A stretch of DNA of 6,926 nt, taken from assembly GCA_027449725.1 (NCBI GenBank), contig DAIDLB010000086.1, forward strand, positions 1 through 6,926. The letters run 5' to 3'. The DNA comes from Chlamydiota bacterium. Lineage in GTDB: Bacteria > Chlamydiota > Chlamydiia > Chlamydiales > SM23-39. Under the pieces are notes generated by a model. That model made no database searches and was not told where the DNA came from. It was given only the letters and a program-made list of their open reading frames with translations. Positions 1-6,615 of the stretch are shown here, one piece after another. The translations under genes were made by a program, and so were the position numbers. Within the stretch, counting starts at the first letter, position 1, and each line of letters opens with the position of its first letter.

Positions 1-111
1 GATAATTTAATTTCCAGGAAGGGCAGAATCACCCCTTCCGTGGAAAATAATACTCCGGAAATGGCGGATTGGGTCAATGATATAGTGAGGCGGGTGCTTC
101 AAGCAGCGTGA
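1..111 (+). CDS. Possible 3' end of a gene entering from the left (36 codons)
   Basis: The first reading frame is open from the window edge to a TGA at 109-111 and gives 36 residues ending in MADWVNDIVRRVLQAA. The last stretch looks like an amphipathic helix, as often seen at a protein C-terminus. No start codon or family motif is visible, so the product is unknown. A hairpin (116-132) begins four bases after the stop, which fits a gene end. A 36-codon open stretch can arise by chance, and another stem-loop (11-46) lies inside it, so the region could also be non-coding. Confidence 0.3.
   Translation, partial: DNLISRKGRITPSVENNTPEMADWVNDIVRRVLQAA
11..46. repeat. Stem-loop at left edge, inside possible gene tail
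   Basis: TTTCCAGGAAGGG (11-23) pairs with CCCTTCC-G-TGGAAA (33-46). This gives 13 base pairs interrupted only by a bulged G at 40, around a 9-nt loop. No T-run follows, so it is not a standard intrinsic terminator. Whether it acts as RNA or simply reflects the coding sequence cannot be told. Confidence 0.35.
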
Positions 112-115
112 ACTA

Positions 116-132
116 TGCTGCTAAAAGCAGCA
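116..132 (+). terminator. Small perfect hairpin after the first stop codon
   Basis: TGCTGC, loop TAAAA, then GCAGCA form a perfect 6-bp stem four bases after the TGA at 109-111. Its position suits a transcript end or a 3' protective structure. No U-tract follows (the next bases are AAGTCGAGG), so intrinsic termination is uncertain. Confidence 0.25.
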
Positions 133-166
133 AAGTCGAGGTTACATCCTATTTCAACTTAGCTCC

Positions 167-373
167 ATGTTTAAGAGCCAATTTGATCAAGAGTGCACAT
201 CTATGACAGACAGCGTTAACTGCGTTATTTTAAAAAGTGGTGAAACGACGTCTCTGATAGGTTCATGGACAAGTGCTGGCGGTGCGGCAAATCAAGTTCG
301 TGAATTAGGACAATCAACAGCCGAATCAATCGCAGATCTTTTCAAAAAACATGTGTTGGGTCTGCCTGTTTAA
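167..373 (+). CDS. Hypothetical small protein, doubtful (68 codons)
   Basis: ATG at 167 to TAA at 371-373 encodes 68 residues. A second in-frame ATG at 203 would give 56 residues. I recognise no domain, signal peptide or membrane segment. The middle is rich in small polar residues (around SWTSAGGAANQ), followed by a helix-like stretch (AESIADLFKKHVLGL). Neither start has a good ribosome-binding site. AAGAG at 189-193 sits nine bases before the 203 start, and nothing useful precedes 167. The only other candidate in this strip is the rightward ORF that starts inside it at 351, which runs antisense into the DUF1343 gene and is less likely. It may be a gene remnant or chance. Confidence 0.27.
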   Translation: MFKSQFDQECTSMTDSVNCVILKSGETTSLIGSWTSAGGAANQVRELGQSTAESIADLFKKHVLGLPV

Positions 374-410
374 ACGAAAGAACAAGAGGTTTTTAAGTTC
401 TTCCTGCTCG

Positions 411-447
411 CTAAACATCCTCCTCTCTTCAGAGAGGAGGGGTTTAG
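411..447 (-). terminator. Strong hairpin downstream of the DUF1343 gene
   Basis: CTAAAC (411-416) pairs with GTTTAG (442-447), and TCCTCCTCTC (418-427) pairs with GAGAGGAGGG (432-441, with one T-G wobble). The result is a 16-bp stem with a single bulged A (417) and a TTCA tetraloop. It begins 21 bases beyond the stop codon of the leftward DUF1343 gene, where a terminator or 3' stabilising structure would lie. There is no U-tract on either side, so it could instead be a processing signal or a small repeat. Confidence 0.45.
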
Positions 448-468
448 GCTTCCCAGATCAAAGCCAAA

Positions 469-1692
469 CTACTCATATTCAGTCAAAAGATACGCTTTCC
501 GCTTTTGGCGGAACGTCTCCCGCTCTTCCTTTTGGAATTCGATCAGCTTCCAGGCAGGGTACTTTTCTTCCGCCAGGATGCGGAAAATCTCGTCGGTGCC
601 ATTCGCCTTATGAAAAAATTCGCGCCCCTTCATTTCGGAGAGTTTTTTTTCGAATTGCTGGGGATAGAGGCTTTTCAAGATGCCGAGAAGGAGATACTGA
701 ACCGAAAGGGGGCGGTACTTGAGCGGATCGAGGACGCGGATCAAGACGCCCTGGCAGTTGAGCCCTTTATATAGACCGTAGAAGGGCTTGAAGTGGAAGG
801 GGAGAAAGCGGACGCCGGGCAATTTCTGGGCGTTGAGCGCTTCGGCGAATTTTTTGGCGTCGATCCAGGGGGCGCCGGCGATTTTAAAGGGAAGGGTATA
901 GCCGATGCCGATGTTGAGGATTTTCAACTGGTCGAAAATCCCTGTGGACGGGTAGAAAAACGGCGTATCTTCTTCGGGAATGTAGGGGCTGGGGGGAATC
1001 CAGGCAAGGCCGGTATCGCGGTAGCTCATCGAGCGCTTCCACCCCTCCATGGGGATCACCTTCAGCTTGCATCCGATCTTGTATTCGGAGTTGAAGAACT
1101 TTGCGAGCTCTCCAACAGTCATTCCGTGGCAATAGGGGACGTTGATGTAGCCGATGAAAGAGCGGAAGCGCTCGTCGAGAAGCGGCCCGTCGATCGTCTC
1201 CCCGTTGATCGGGTTGGGCCGGTCGAGCACGATCACTTCGATCCCCAGTTTGGCCGCCTCTTCCATCGCATAGAACAGCGTGGAGGGGTCGGTCTAGCTT
1301 CTCGCACCGACGCATTGGATGTCGTAGCCAAGGACATCGATCCCTTTAAGCATTTCCTGCGTGGGACGCCGGGTCGTTCCATGAAGGCTGTAAACTGGCA
1401 GACCGGCCCATTTGGTGTTTTTTACCGGCTCTTCGGCGTGAGCCTGCCCTTCGATCCCGTGTTCAGGGCCGAAAAGAGCTTTGACCTCGAGGCCGGGATG
1501 GTCGAGAAAAAGCTGGATGGTCGAACGGAGGTTTCGGTCAACTCCGGTGTGATTGGTGATTAATCCAATCATCTTTCCCTTTAAAGATTCGTCGTGCTTT
1601 TGTTTAAAAAAGACCTCAACTCCGGGGATCGTGGCCTCTTTGCCATGGAGCGAAAAAGCAAGGGCCAAAAGAAAAAAAATGAGCCGTCTCAT
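469..1692 (-). pseudogene. DUF1343 / NamZ-like exo-N-acetylmuramidase, interrupted by an in-frame TAG
   Basis: This gene encodes about 407 codons, the usual length for DUF1343 (NamZ/YbbC; GH171), whose characterised member releases N-acetylmuramic acid from the non-reducing end of peptidoglycan fragments. The ATG at 1692 is chosen because it opens with a signal peptide (MRRLIFFLLALAFSLHG), indicating export. Family motifs follow in order: GLITNHTGVD (about 43-52), LFGPEHGIEG (73-82), the DIQ-VGAR block (124-131), VLDRPNPING, HGMTVGELAKFF, PPSPYIP and GAPWI.

Codon 133 (1296-1294) is TAG where the family has Tyr. Reading continues in the same frame to the stop at 469, so this is a nonsense change and not a frameshift. 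Nearby residues also depart from the family (C127 for Asp, D135 for Tyr, P136 for Ile). It is either a recently damaged gene or a local sequence error. The gene is divergent from putA. Confidence 0.82.
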
Positions 1693-1698
1693 AGCTAC

Positions 1699-1729
1699 AG
1701 TATAACCGATTTCGAAACCTTTTGTGCAA
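1699..1729 (-). promoter_or_regulatory. Candidate promoter for the DUF1343 gene
   Basis: On the minus strand TATACT (1704-1699) matches five of six bases of a -10 box. A weak TTGCAC (1729-1724) lies 19 bases upstream. The -10 is only seven bases from the ATG at 1692, so transcription would begin at or very near the start codon and yield a nearly leaderless message. This agrees with the lack of a Shine-Dalgarno sequence before that ATG. The -35 is poor and the call is tentative. Confidence 0.25.
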
Positions 1730-1750
1730 AGGATCTGTTTATGATATAGA
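1722..1750 (+). promoter_or_regulatory. putA: Candidate promoter for putA
   Basis: Two overlapping -10 candidates precede putA. TATGAT (1740-1745) matches five of six bases but lacks a matching -35. TATAGA (1745-1750) matches four of six, 17 bases after TTGTGC (1722-1727), itself three of six. Both lie in the 72-bp divergent gap shared with the DUF1343 gene. If the second is used, the message begins at about 1756 and loses the ribosome-binding site of the 1765 start, favouring the 1789 start. Confidence 0.27.
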
Positions 1751-1764
1751 TACGGAGATTCGCA

Positions 1765-4700
1765 ATGCGCTCGTTTAAGGGGGGACTTATGGCCGCCGAT
1801 TCTGCCTATTTGGAAGAAGCCTTCGAAATTCTCGATTCCGTTCGCGGCAAGCCGCAAAACATGCAAGAGCGCAAACGCTTAAGCCTTGATCTCGCGGCTT
1901 TGATGCTCCGTGAAGCATCGCGTACAATGACTCCGCAGGAAAAGTCGATCCAGCATCAGCTCTCCCGCCTCATGGAAGATCCTGTCGGCAAAGCATTCAC
2001 AGCGGCGATGACAGACGAGTGTTTCCGCAGCTCGGACCATTGGCGGATCGCCGACCAGATGATCCACCTGCTCACCCAATTCGGAGTGCCGCAATACCTC
2101 GATTGGATCAAAAAATCGGAGCTCTACACCTTTCGCGCGCTCGGCCCCGCAGTTGCCAAATTCCTCGTTCCAATCGCAACGGCCGCTCTGCGGAAAGAAA
2201 CGTCCAAGGTGATCCTTCCGGGGGAATCAGAACCGCTCAACCACCACATTCTCGAGCGCAAAGCGCAAGGCGTACAGCTCAACTTCAACCATCTGGGAGA
2301 GGCGATCCTTTCCGAGAACGAAGCGAAAAATCGGCTGCAGACCTATCTCGAAGACCTGAAAAACCCGAACATCGACTACATATCGGTCAAAATTTCGACC
2401 ATCTTCAGCCAGATCAATCTGATCGATTTCGACGGGACCGTCGATGCGATTGCCGAGAAGCTCCGCCTCCTCTACCGCGCGGCGATGAAGCATCCGTTCA
2501 CAGACAAAGAAGGGAACAAAAAGAATCGCTTCATCAATCTCGACATGGAGGAATACCGCGACCTCTATCTCACCGTAGCCGCCTTCTGCAAAGTACTCGA
2601 CGAGCCCGAATTCCACGAATATTCAGCAGGGATCGTCTTGCAGGCCTATCTCCCCGATTCCCACCATTTCCAAAAAGAGCTGACCGAGTGGGCAAAAAAA
2701 CGGGTCAAACAAGGGGGCGCCCCGATCAAGATCCGGATCGTGAAAGGAGCTAATTTGGCCATGGAGCAGTTCGAAGCGTCGCTCCGCGGCTGGGCGCAGG
2801 CTCCCTATACGACCAAAGCCGACGTCGACGCCAACTACAAGCGAATGGTTCTTTACGGCTGCATTCCGGAGAACGCAAGAGCCGTGCGGCTCGGCATCGC
2901 AAGCCATAATCTGTTCGATATCGCGTTTGCAATGCTTCTTCGCCTCGAAAACGGGATCGAAGCCTATGCCGGCTTCGAGATGCTCGAAGGAATGGCAGAC
3001 CATATCCGCCGCGTCGTCCAAAAACTAAGCGGCGAAATGCTCCTCTACTGCCCAATCGCAACCAAGCAAGAGTTCCAGCACGCGATTGCGTATTTGATCC
3101 GGCGCCTTGATGAAAACACAGGGCCGGAAAACTTTTTGCGCCATGTCTTCGGCCTCAAGCCGGGAACCGATGCCTGGGACGCGCAAACGGCACTCTTCTC
3201 GCAAAGCTGCGACGAGATCCAATCGGCCAGCATCGGCCCTCGCCGGACGCAAAACCGCCTTGTCCATCCGGAAAAACCGGATCCCGAACTCCCGTTCGAT
3301 AATGAAGCCGATACAGACTTTACCCTTCCTCAAAATAGGCGCTGGGCGCTCGACATCCTTCATGCCTGGAAAGAGAAGCAACATAAGCCAATCCCTCTCG
3401 TCATTGACGGCAAAGAAGTGTTTGCCAACGAAGATGGGGTCGGCATCTGTCCGTCGGCACCTGTAAAGCCGCTTTACTTTTATGCGAAAGGCGATAAAAC
3501 CCACATTGCCCAGGCCCTTGAGAGCGCTAAAAAACACCAAAAAGAGTGGGCAAAGACAACGGTTGCCCACCGGGCCCATCTCCTTGCGCAGGCGGCGCAG
3601 AAGCTCCGAGAGAGGCGCGGCGAGCTCATCGGCGCAATGGTGGTTGATGGAGGCAAAACAATCCTGGAGGCCGACCCGGAAGTCTCTGAAGCAATTGATT
3701 TCGCGGAATATTATCGCCGCCAGATGGTCCGGATGAGCGAGATGACCGACATCCGCTGGGAGCCGAAAGGGACAGTTCTCGTCGCCTCGCCCTGGAATTT
3801 TCCGTGCGCGATTCCGGCAGGAGGGATTTTTGGGGCTCTTGTCGCAGGCAACTGTGTTCTTTTCAAACCTTCTTCCGACGCCATTCTGGTCGCCTGGCAC
3901 ATAGTCAACGCCCTCTGGGATGCCGGCATCCCGAAAACAGTGCTGCAGTTCGTCCCCTGTTCAGGGGAAGCGGCCGGCAAGGACCTCATCTGCGTCGCCG
4001 CCCTCGACTGCGTGACCCTGACCGGAGGGACCGAAACGGCAAGAAAACTCCTCCAAATGCGCCCGGGCCTTGACCTTGCTGCGGAAACCGGAGGGAAAAA
4101 CGCGATGATCATCACCGCTCTCGCCGACCGCGATCTCGCTATCAAAGACTTAATTCAATCCGCCTTCGGCCATAACGGCCAAAAATGCAGCGCGGCTTCC
4201 CTGGCGATTCTGGAAACGGAAGTCTACGACGATCCCCATTTCCGCAAAAACCTGCGGGAGGCGGCGGCAAGCTTGATCGTAGGCCCTTCCTGGCATCCCG
4301 CGTCGAAGATCACGCCGCTCATCAAGCCGCCGCAAGGAGCTCTTCTGCGGGGTCTCACCACCCTTGACGTTGGGGAAGAGTGGCTGCTCGAGCCGAAATC
4401 CGATCCGCAGAATCCCCACCTCTGGAGCCCCGGGATCAAACTCGGCGTCCGTCCTGGCAGCTTCACTCATCAAACGGAGCTCTTCGGCCCCGTCCTCGGC
4501 CTGATGCGGGCAGACAATTTGCGACATGCGATCGAACTGGCCAATGGAACTCCTTTCGGCCTTACCACCGGTCTCCACAGCCTCGACGACCGCGAACAAG
4601 CCTACTGGATGGAACACATTGAAGCAGGCAACTGCTACATCAATCGCGGAACGACGGGGGCAATTGTCCGGCGCCAACCGTTCGGCGGCACGAAGGCAAG

Positions 4701-5397
4701 CTGTTTTGGCAACGGCTCCAAGGCAGGCGGCCCCAACTATCTCCGCGAATTTATGAAAGCAACCCAGATCGGCATCCCGCAGGAAAAGCATCCCGTGAAT
4801 GAATGGGTCAACAGCTTGACCGCTTTTTTGGAAAAGATCGACCTGACGGCCGAACAGCTCGGTATCTGGTACGCCAGTTCGGCTAACTACGCCTACTGGT
4901 GGAAGAGGCTTCGCCAGGATCGCGATCCGACCAAAATCGTCGGCCAGGACAACTTTTTCCGGTATGTGCCGCGAAAAAACATCGTCCTCCGTCTCGACGC
5001 CCATTCAAAACCTCTCGATGCGCTCCGCGTCTGCGCCGCAGCCCTAACCGTGAATGCGGGGTTGGAAATCAGCTGGTCGCCGAAGGCGGATAAACAAATT
5101 CGCCTTGACTGGCTCGAACTGGTGCCAATCCTCCGCGTTGCCGAAGAAGAGGAAGCCGCCTTCCTTGCGCGCATTAAATCGGGGAAAATCCAGAGAATTC
5201 GCTTGATCGAGCCGGCGTCTCAAGCTCTAAAAGAAGCGGCCGCCCATTCAGGCACCCACTTCATCGACGCTCCCGTCCTGGCAAACGGCCGCCTCGAGCT
5301 GCTCCACTACTTGCGCGAGGTGAGCCTCAGCGTCGACTATCACCGGTATGGCAACCTGGGGTTGAGAGAAGGGGAGCTGAGAAAACCGATTCTTTAG
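1765..5397 (+). CDS. putA: Bifunctional proline dehydrogenase / L-glutamate gamma-semialdehyde dehydrogenase (PutA)
   Basis: PutA oxidises proline to pyrroline-5-carboxylate with FAD, passing electrons to the quinone pool, then oxidises the hydrolysed semialdehyde to glutamate with NAD+.

The protein (1210 aa) starts directly with the helical region, with no ribbon-helix-helix DNA-binding domain. The PRODH barrel (about 155-480) has SVKIS (K209), LDMEEY (D260), RIVKGAN (324-330), ASHN (379-382) and YLIRRLDENT (Y443, R446, R447, E450). The ALDH domain (about 545-1005) has SPWNFP (N678), K701, TGG (753-755), catalytic E774 in AAETGGKN and C808 in GQKCSA, ELFGP (905-909) and PFGG (972-975). About 200 further residues include GQDNFFRY (1060-1067) and a YHRYGNLG tail, resembling the extra C-terminal domain of long PutAs.

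ATG 1765 has GGAG seven bases upstream. ATG 1789, in frame behind AAGGGGGG (1777-1784), is a real alternative giving 1202 aa. All catalytic residues are present and the gene looks intact. Confidence 0.95.
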   Translation: MRSFKGGLMAADSAYLEEAFEILDSVRGKPQNMQERKRLSLDLAALMLREASRTMTPQEKSIQHQLSRLMEDPVGKAFTAAMTDECFRSSDHWRIADQMIHLLTQFGVPQYLDWIKKSELYTFRALGPAVAKFLVPIATAALRKETSKVILPGESEPLNHHILERKAQGVQLNFNHLGEAILSENEAKNRLQTYLEDLKNPNIDYISVKISTIFSQINLIDFDGTVDAIAEKLRLLYRAAMKHPFTDKEGNKKNRFINLDMEEYRDLYLTVAAFCKVLDEPEFHEYSAGIVLQAYLPDSHHFQKELTEWAKKRVKQGGAPIKIRIVKGANLAMEQFEASLRGWAQAPYTTKADVDANYKRMVLYGCIPENARAVRLGIASHNLFDIAFAMLLRLENGIEAYAGFEMLEGMADHIRRVVQKLSGEMLLYCPIATKQEFQHAIAYLIRRLDENTGPENFLRHVFGLKPGTDAWDAQTALFSQSCDEIQSASIGPRRTQNRLVHPEKPDPELPFDNEADTDFTLPQNRRWALDILHAWKEKQHKPIPLVIDGKEVFANEDGVGICPSAPVKPLYFYAKGDKTHIAQALESAKKHQKEWAKTTVAHRAHLLAQAAQKLRERRGELIGAMVVDGGKTILEADPEVSEAIDFAEYYRRQMVRMSEMTDIRWEPKGTVLVASPWNFPCAIPAGGIFGALVAGNCVLFKPSSDAILVAWHIVNALWDAGIPKTVLQFVPCSGEAAGKDLICVAALDCVTLTGGTETARKLLQMRPGLDLAAETGGKNAMIITALADRDLAIKDLIQSAFGHNGQKCSAASLAILETEVYDDPHFRKNLREAAASLIVGPSWHPASKITPLIKPPQGALLRGLTTLDVGEEWLLEPKSDPQNPHLWSPGIKLGVRPGSFTHQTELFGPVLGLMRADNLRHAIELANGTPFGLTTGLHSLDDREQAYWMEHIEAGNCYINRGTTGAIVRRQPFGGTKASCFGNGSKAGGPNYLREFMKATQIGIPQEKHPVNEWVNSLTAFLEKIDLTAEQLGIWYASSANYAYWWKRLRQDRDPTKIVGQDNFFRYVPRKNIVLRLDAHSKPLDALRVCAAALTVNAGLEISWSPKADKQIRLDWLELVPILRVAEEEEAAFLARIKSGKIQRIRLIEPASQALKEAAAHSGTHFIDAPVLANGRLELLHYLREVSLSVDYHRYGNLGLREGELRKPIL

Positions 5398-5420
5398 GGG
5401 GTGTAATCACGCCCCCCTAA
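5394..5420. terminator. Shared hairpin at the convergent ends of putA and the kinase gene
   Basis: TTAGGGGG (5394-5401) pairs with CCCCCTAA (5413-5420). A bulged C (5412) is followed by three inner pairs (T-G, G-C, T-A) around an AATC loop. The stem contains both stop codons: putA TAG at 5395-5397 and the kinase stop at 5419-5417 on the other strand. Such a compact two-way structure suits termination or prevention of antisense read-through. Neither side has a T-run, so it is not a textbook intrinsic terminator. Confidence 0.5.
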
Positions 5421-6481
5421 GCAAGCATGCTCATGAGCGGAATGATCCTCTCGACTGCAGGCCGCTTAGCGGATTCGATCGTTCCCATGTGGAAGATCAA
5501 ATTGTTAAAAAGGTTGGCTGGCCCGGTCGCATCGAATAGGGATTTCTTGGAATACAGCTTTTCCTCAGCTACGTCATCCCTCAAGGCCTGCTTATATTCA
5601 TTGAATTTGTCAACCAAGGTCGGCTGTAAGAGTCTATCTCCTTCGTCCGCTTTAGATTCTAAATTGCAGATCACGCACATCGCCGCCCAAATATCGTCTT
5701 TGGGATTTGCGACGCCCGCGTCTTTGCCAAAAATACGTTCGGGAGAATAGGGAACATAGCGGGTTCCCACTCGGGTACGGTGCGATTTTCCAATTTCCGT
5801 CAATCGATCCAAATCGATGATCTTGACGCCGGTGATTTCTCCCTCGCCGTTTCTGACCACCACAATATTTTCCATCTTTAAATCAGAGTGAGTAAATCCA
5901 TGCCGATGCAGTTCTCGCACCCCTTCCAGCAAGCTCTTATAGATGACCAGACGAACCGCTTTGCTTAATTTCGTATGCTGAACAAGATCAAAAAGATCCT
6001 CTCCGCCCAGCTCAGTCACCTTGACCCCGTTTTCCTCATTCATTACCCGGCTGATCGGCCCCTGGTATTTCTTTCCCAGCCTGTTTCGAAGCTCCATTGC
6101 GTTGCCAAGATTTTCCGAATCAATCCGTTGACTCGATCTAGGCCGCAAAACGCCTCTCAATGTCCCTCTCCGGCTAATCCCAATCTGAAATTGGTTCCAT
6201 CCGCCTTTCGACTTTGTTTTATCGATAGTAATGTAAAATTTGTTCCGCCCATTTTTATCAAATCCGATCCTCTCGATCATGATCCTGTTTCTATACTTGT
6301 TCTCGAATTTCTCAATCCCCTTATCCATATCGCCCCTGCCTAAATGGAGATAGAGGGCTTCGACGGCCTTCGGATCGATTTTGTACTTTCGCTCCAATCG
6401 GTCCATCCCATCGCTCCTGGAAAGGACATCGTGTAGGCGTAAATAATAATTACTTGAATGAGTGCGTTGCATAGAAGACAT
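5417..6481 (-). CDS. Atypical protein-kinase-like protein (354 aa)
   Basis: The C-terminal two thirds show a eukaryotic-like Ser/Thr kinase fold. There is a hinge-like ELGGEDLFDL (157-166), a catalytic loop HSDLKMEN (198-205; D200, K202, N205), a metal-binding motif D-L-D (223-225) in place of DFG, an activation-segment end GTRYVPYSPE (239-248), DDIW (262-265) for the helix-F Asp, and KRP (339-341) for the C-lobe Arg.

Residues 1-95 match nothing I recognise. No lysine occurs between K92 and K137, so the usual ATP-anchoring beta-3 Lys is not evident; R113 sits in a possible place. Activity could be altered or lost. No membrane segment or signal peptide is seen, so it would be cytosolic or exported by a specialised system.

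The ATG at 6481 is supported by GGAAG (6494-6490) eight bases upstream and by the promoter at 6508-6536. Lower GC than putA suggests possible transfer. Effector-type and regulatory kinases are both possible. Confidence 0.75.
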   Translation of the reverse strand: MSSMQRTHSSNYYLRLHDVLSRSDGMDRLERKYKIDPKAVEALYLHLGRGDMDKGIEKFENKYRNRIMIERIGFDKNGRNKFYITIDKTKSKGGWNQFQIGISRRGTLRGVLRPRSSQRIDSENLGNAMELRNRLGKKYQGPISRVMNEENGVKVTELGGEDLFDLVQHTKLSKAVRLVIYKSLLEGVRELHRHGFTHSDLKMENIVVVRNGEGEITGVKIIDLDRLTEIGKSHRTRVGTRYVPYSPERIFGKDAGVANPKDDIWAAMCVICNLESKADEGDRLLQPTLVDKFNEYKQALRDDVAEEKLYSKKSLFDATGPANLFNNLIFHMGTIESAKRPAVERIIPLMSMLA

Positions 6482-6489
6482 TGTTGTTA

Positions 6490-6494
6490 CTTCC
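6490..6494 (-). promoter_or_regulatory. Ribosome-binding site of the kinase gene
   Basis: GGAAG on the minus strand is preceded by an A-run and lies eight bases before the ATG at 6481. A second in-frame ATG three codons later (6472) is too far from it, so this site decides the start. Confidence 0.6.
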
Positions 6495-6507
6495 TTTTTT
6501 TAGAGAT

Positions 6508-6536
6508 ATATTAACGTTAAATAAACTAATTGTCAA
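6508..6536 (-). promoter_or_regulatory. Sigma70-type promoter of the kinase gene
   Basis: The minus strand carries a perfect TTGACA (6536-6531), a 17-base spacer, and TAATAT (6513-6508), four of six bases of the -10 consensus. Transcription would start near 6501, giving a leader of about 20 nt that holds the GGAAG ribosome-binding site. The surrounding sequence is very AT-rich. This is the best-formed promoter for a gene wholly inside the window and indicates that the kinase gene is transcribed alone. Confidence 0.62.
6511..6520. promoter_or_regulatory. Palindrome TTAACGTTAA inside the kinase promoter
   Basis: A perfect 10-bp palindrome lies between the -35 and -10 boxes and overlaps the -10. 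A protein bound here would block RNA polymerase, so it is a candidate operator. AT-rich DNA makes such short palindromes easily by chance. Confidence 0.25.
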
Positions 6537-6549
6537 GAAAAAACAATTA
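6527..6549. promoter_or_regulatory. Dyad overlapping the kinase -35 box
   Basis: TAATTGT (6527-6533) and ACAATTA (6543-6549) are perfect inverted 7-mers separated by nine bases, and the left half overlaps the -35 box. This is compatible with a dimeric repressor or activator site. The regulator is unknown. Confidence 0.27.
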
Positions 6550-6561
6550 TTTAACTTCTAT

Positions 6562-6608
6562 GAGCGCTTTGAAAGGTTGGCCTCGAGACCTCAGGACCTT
6601 TCGCGCTC
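6562..6608. repeat. Hairpin upstream of the kinase promoter
   Basis: GAGCGC (6562-6567) pairs with GCGCTC (6603-6608) and GAAAGGT (6571-6577) pairs with ACCTTTC (6596-6602). This gives 13 bp with a TTT bulge on one side, and CCT/AGG inside can extend it. No immediate T-run follows on either strand. It separates the leftward kinase promoter from the rightward promoter at 6616-6643 and may be a terminator or the remains of a small repeat. Confidence 0.4.
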
Positions 6609-6615
6609 CTAATTA

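Noticed and set aside
351..722. Plus-strand ORF of 123 codons crossing the 411-447 hairpin
   Set aside because: It overlaps the 3' part of the DUF1343 gene in antisense, has no ribosome-binding site, and its translation looks random (many Arg, Ser, Gly and Pro).
793..1563. Long plus-strand ORF antisense to the DUF1343 gene (256 codons)
   Set aside because: The opposite strand carries clear DUF1343 motifs across the same region. The plus-strand translation has no recognisable domain and is a by-product of GC-rich codons.
3025..3900. Long minus-strand ORFs inside putA (also 4150-5004, 2227-2616 and others)
   Set aside because: They lie entirely within the PRODH and ALDH coding sequence, whose catalytic motifs are intact on the plus strand. 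No ribosome-binding sites or family features were seen in the minus-strand frames.
5975..6343. Plus-strand ORF of 122 codons antisense to the kinase gene
   Set aside because: The kinase gene has a promoter, a ribosome-binding site and family motifs. This frame has none of these.
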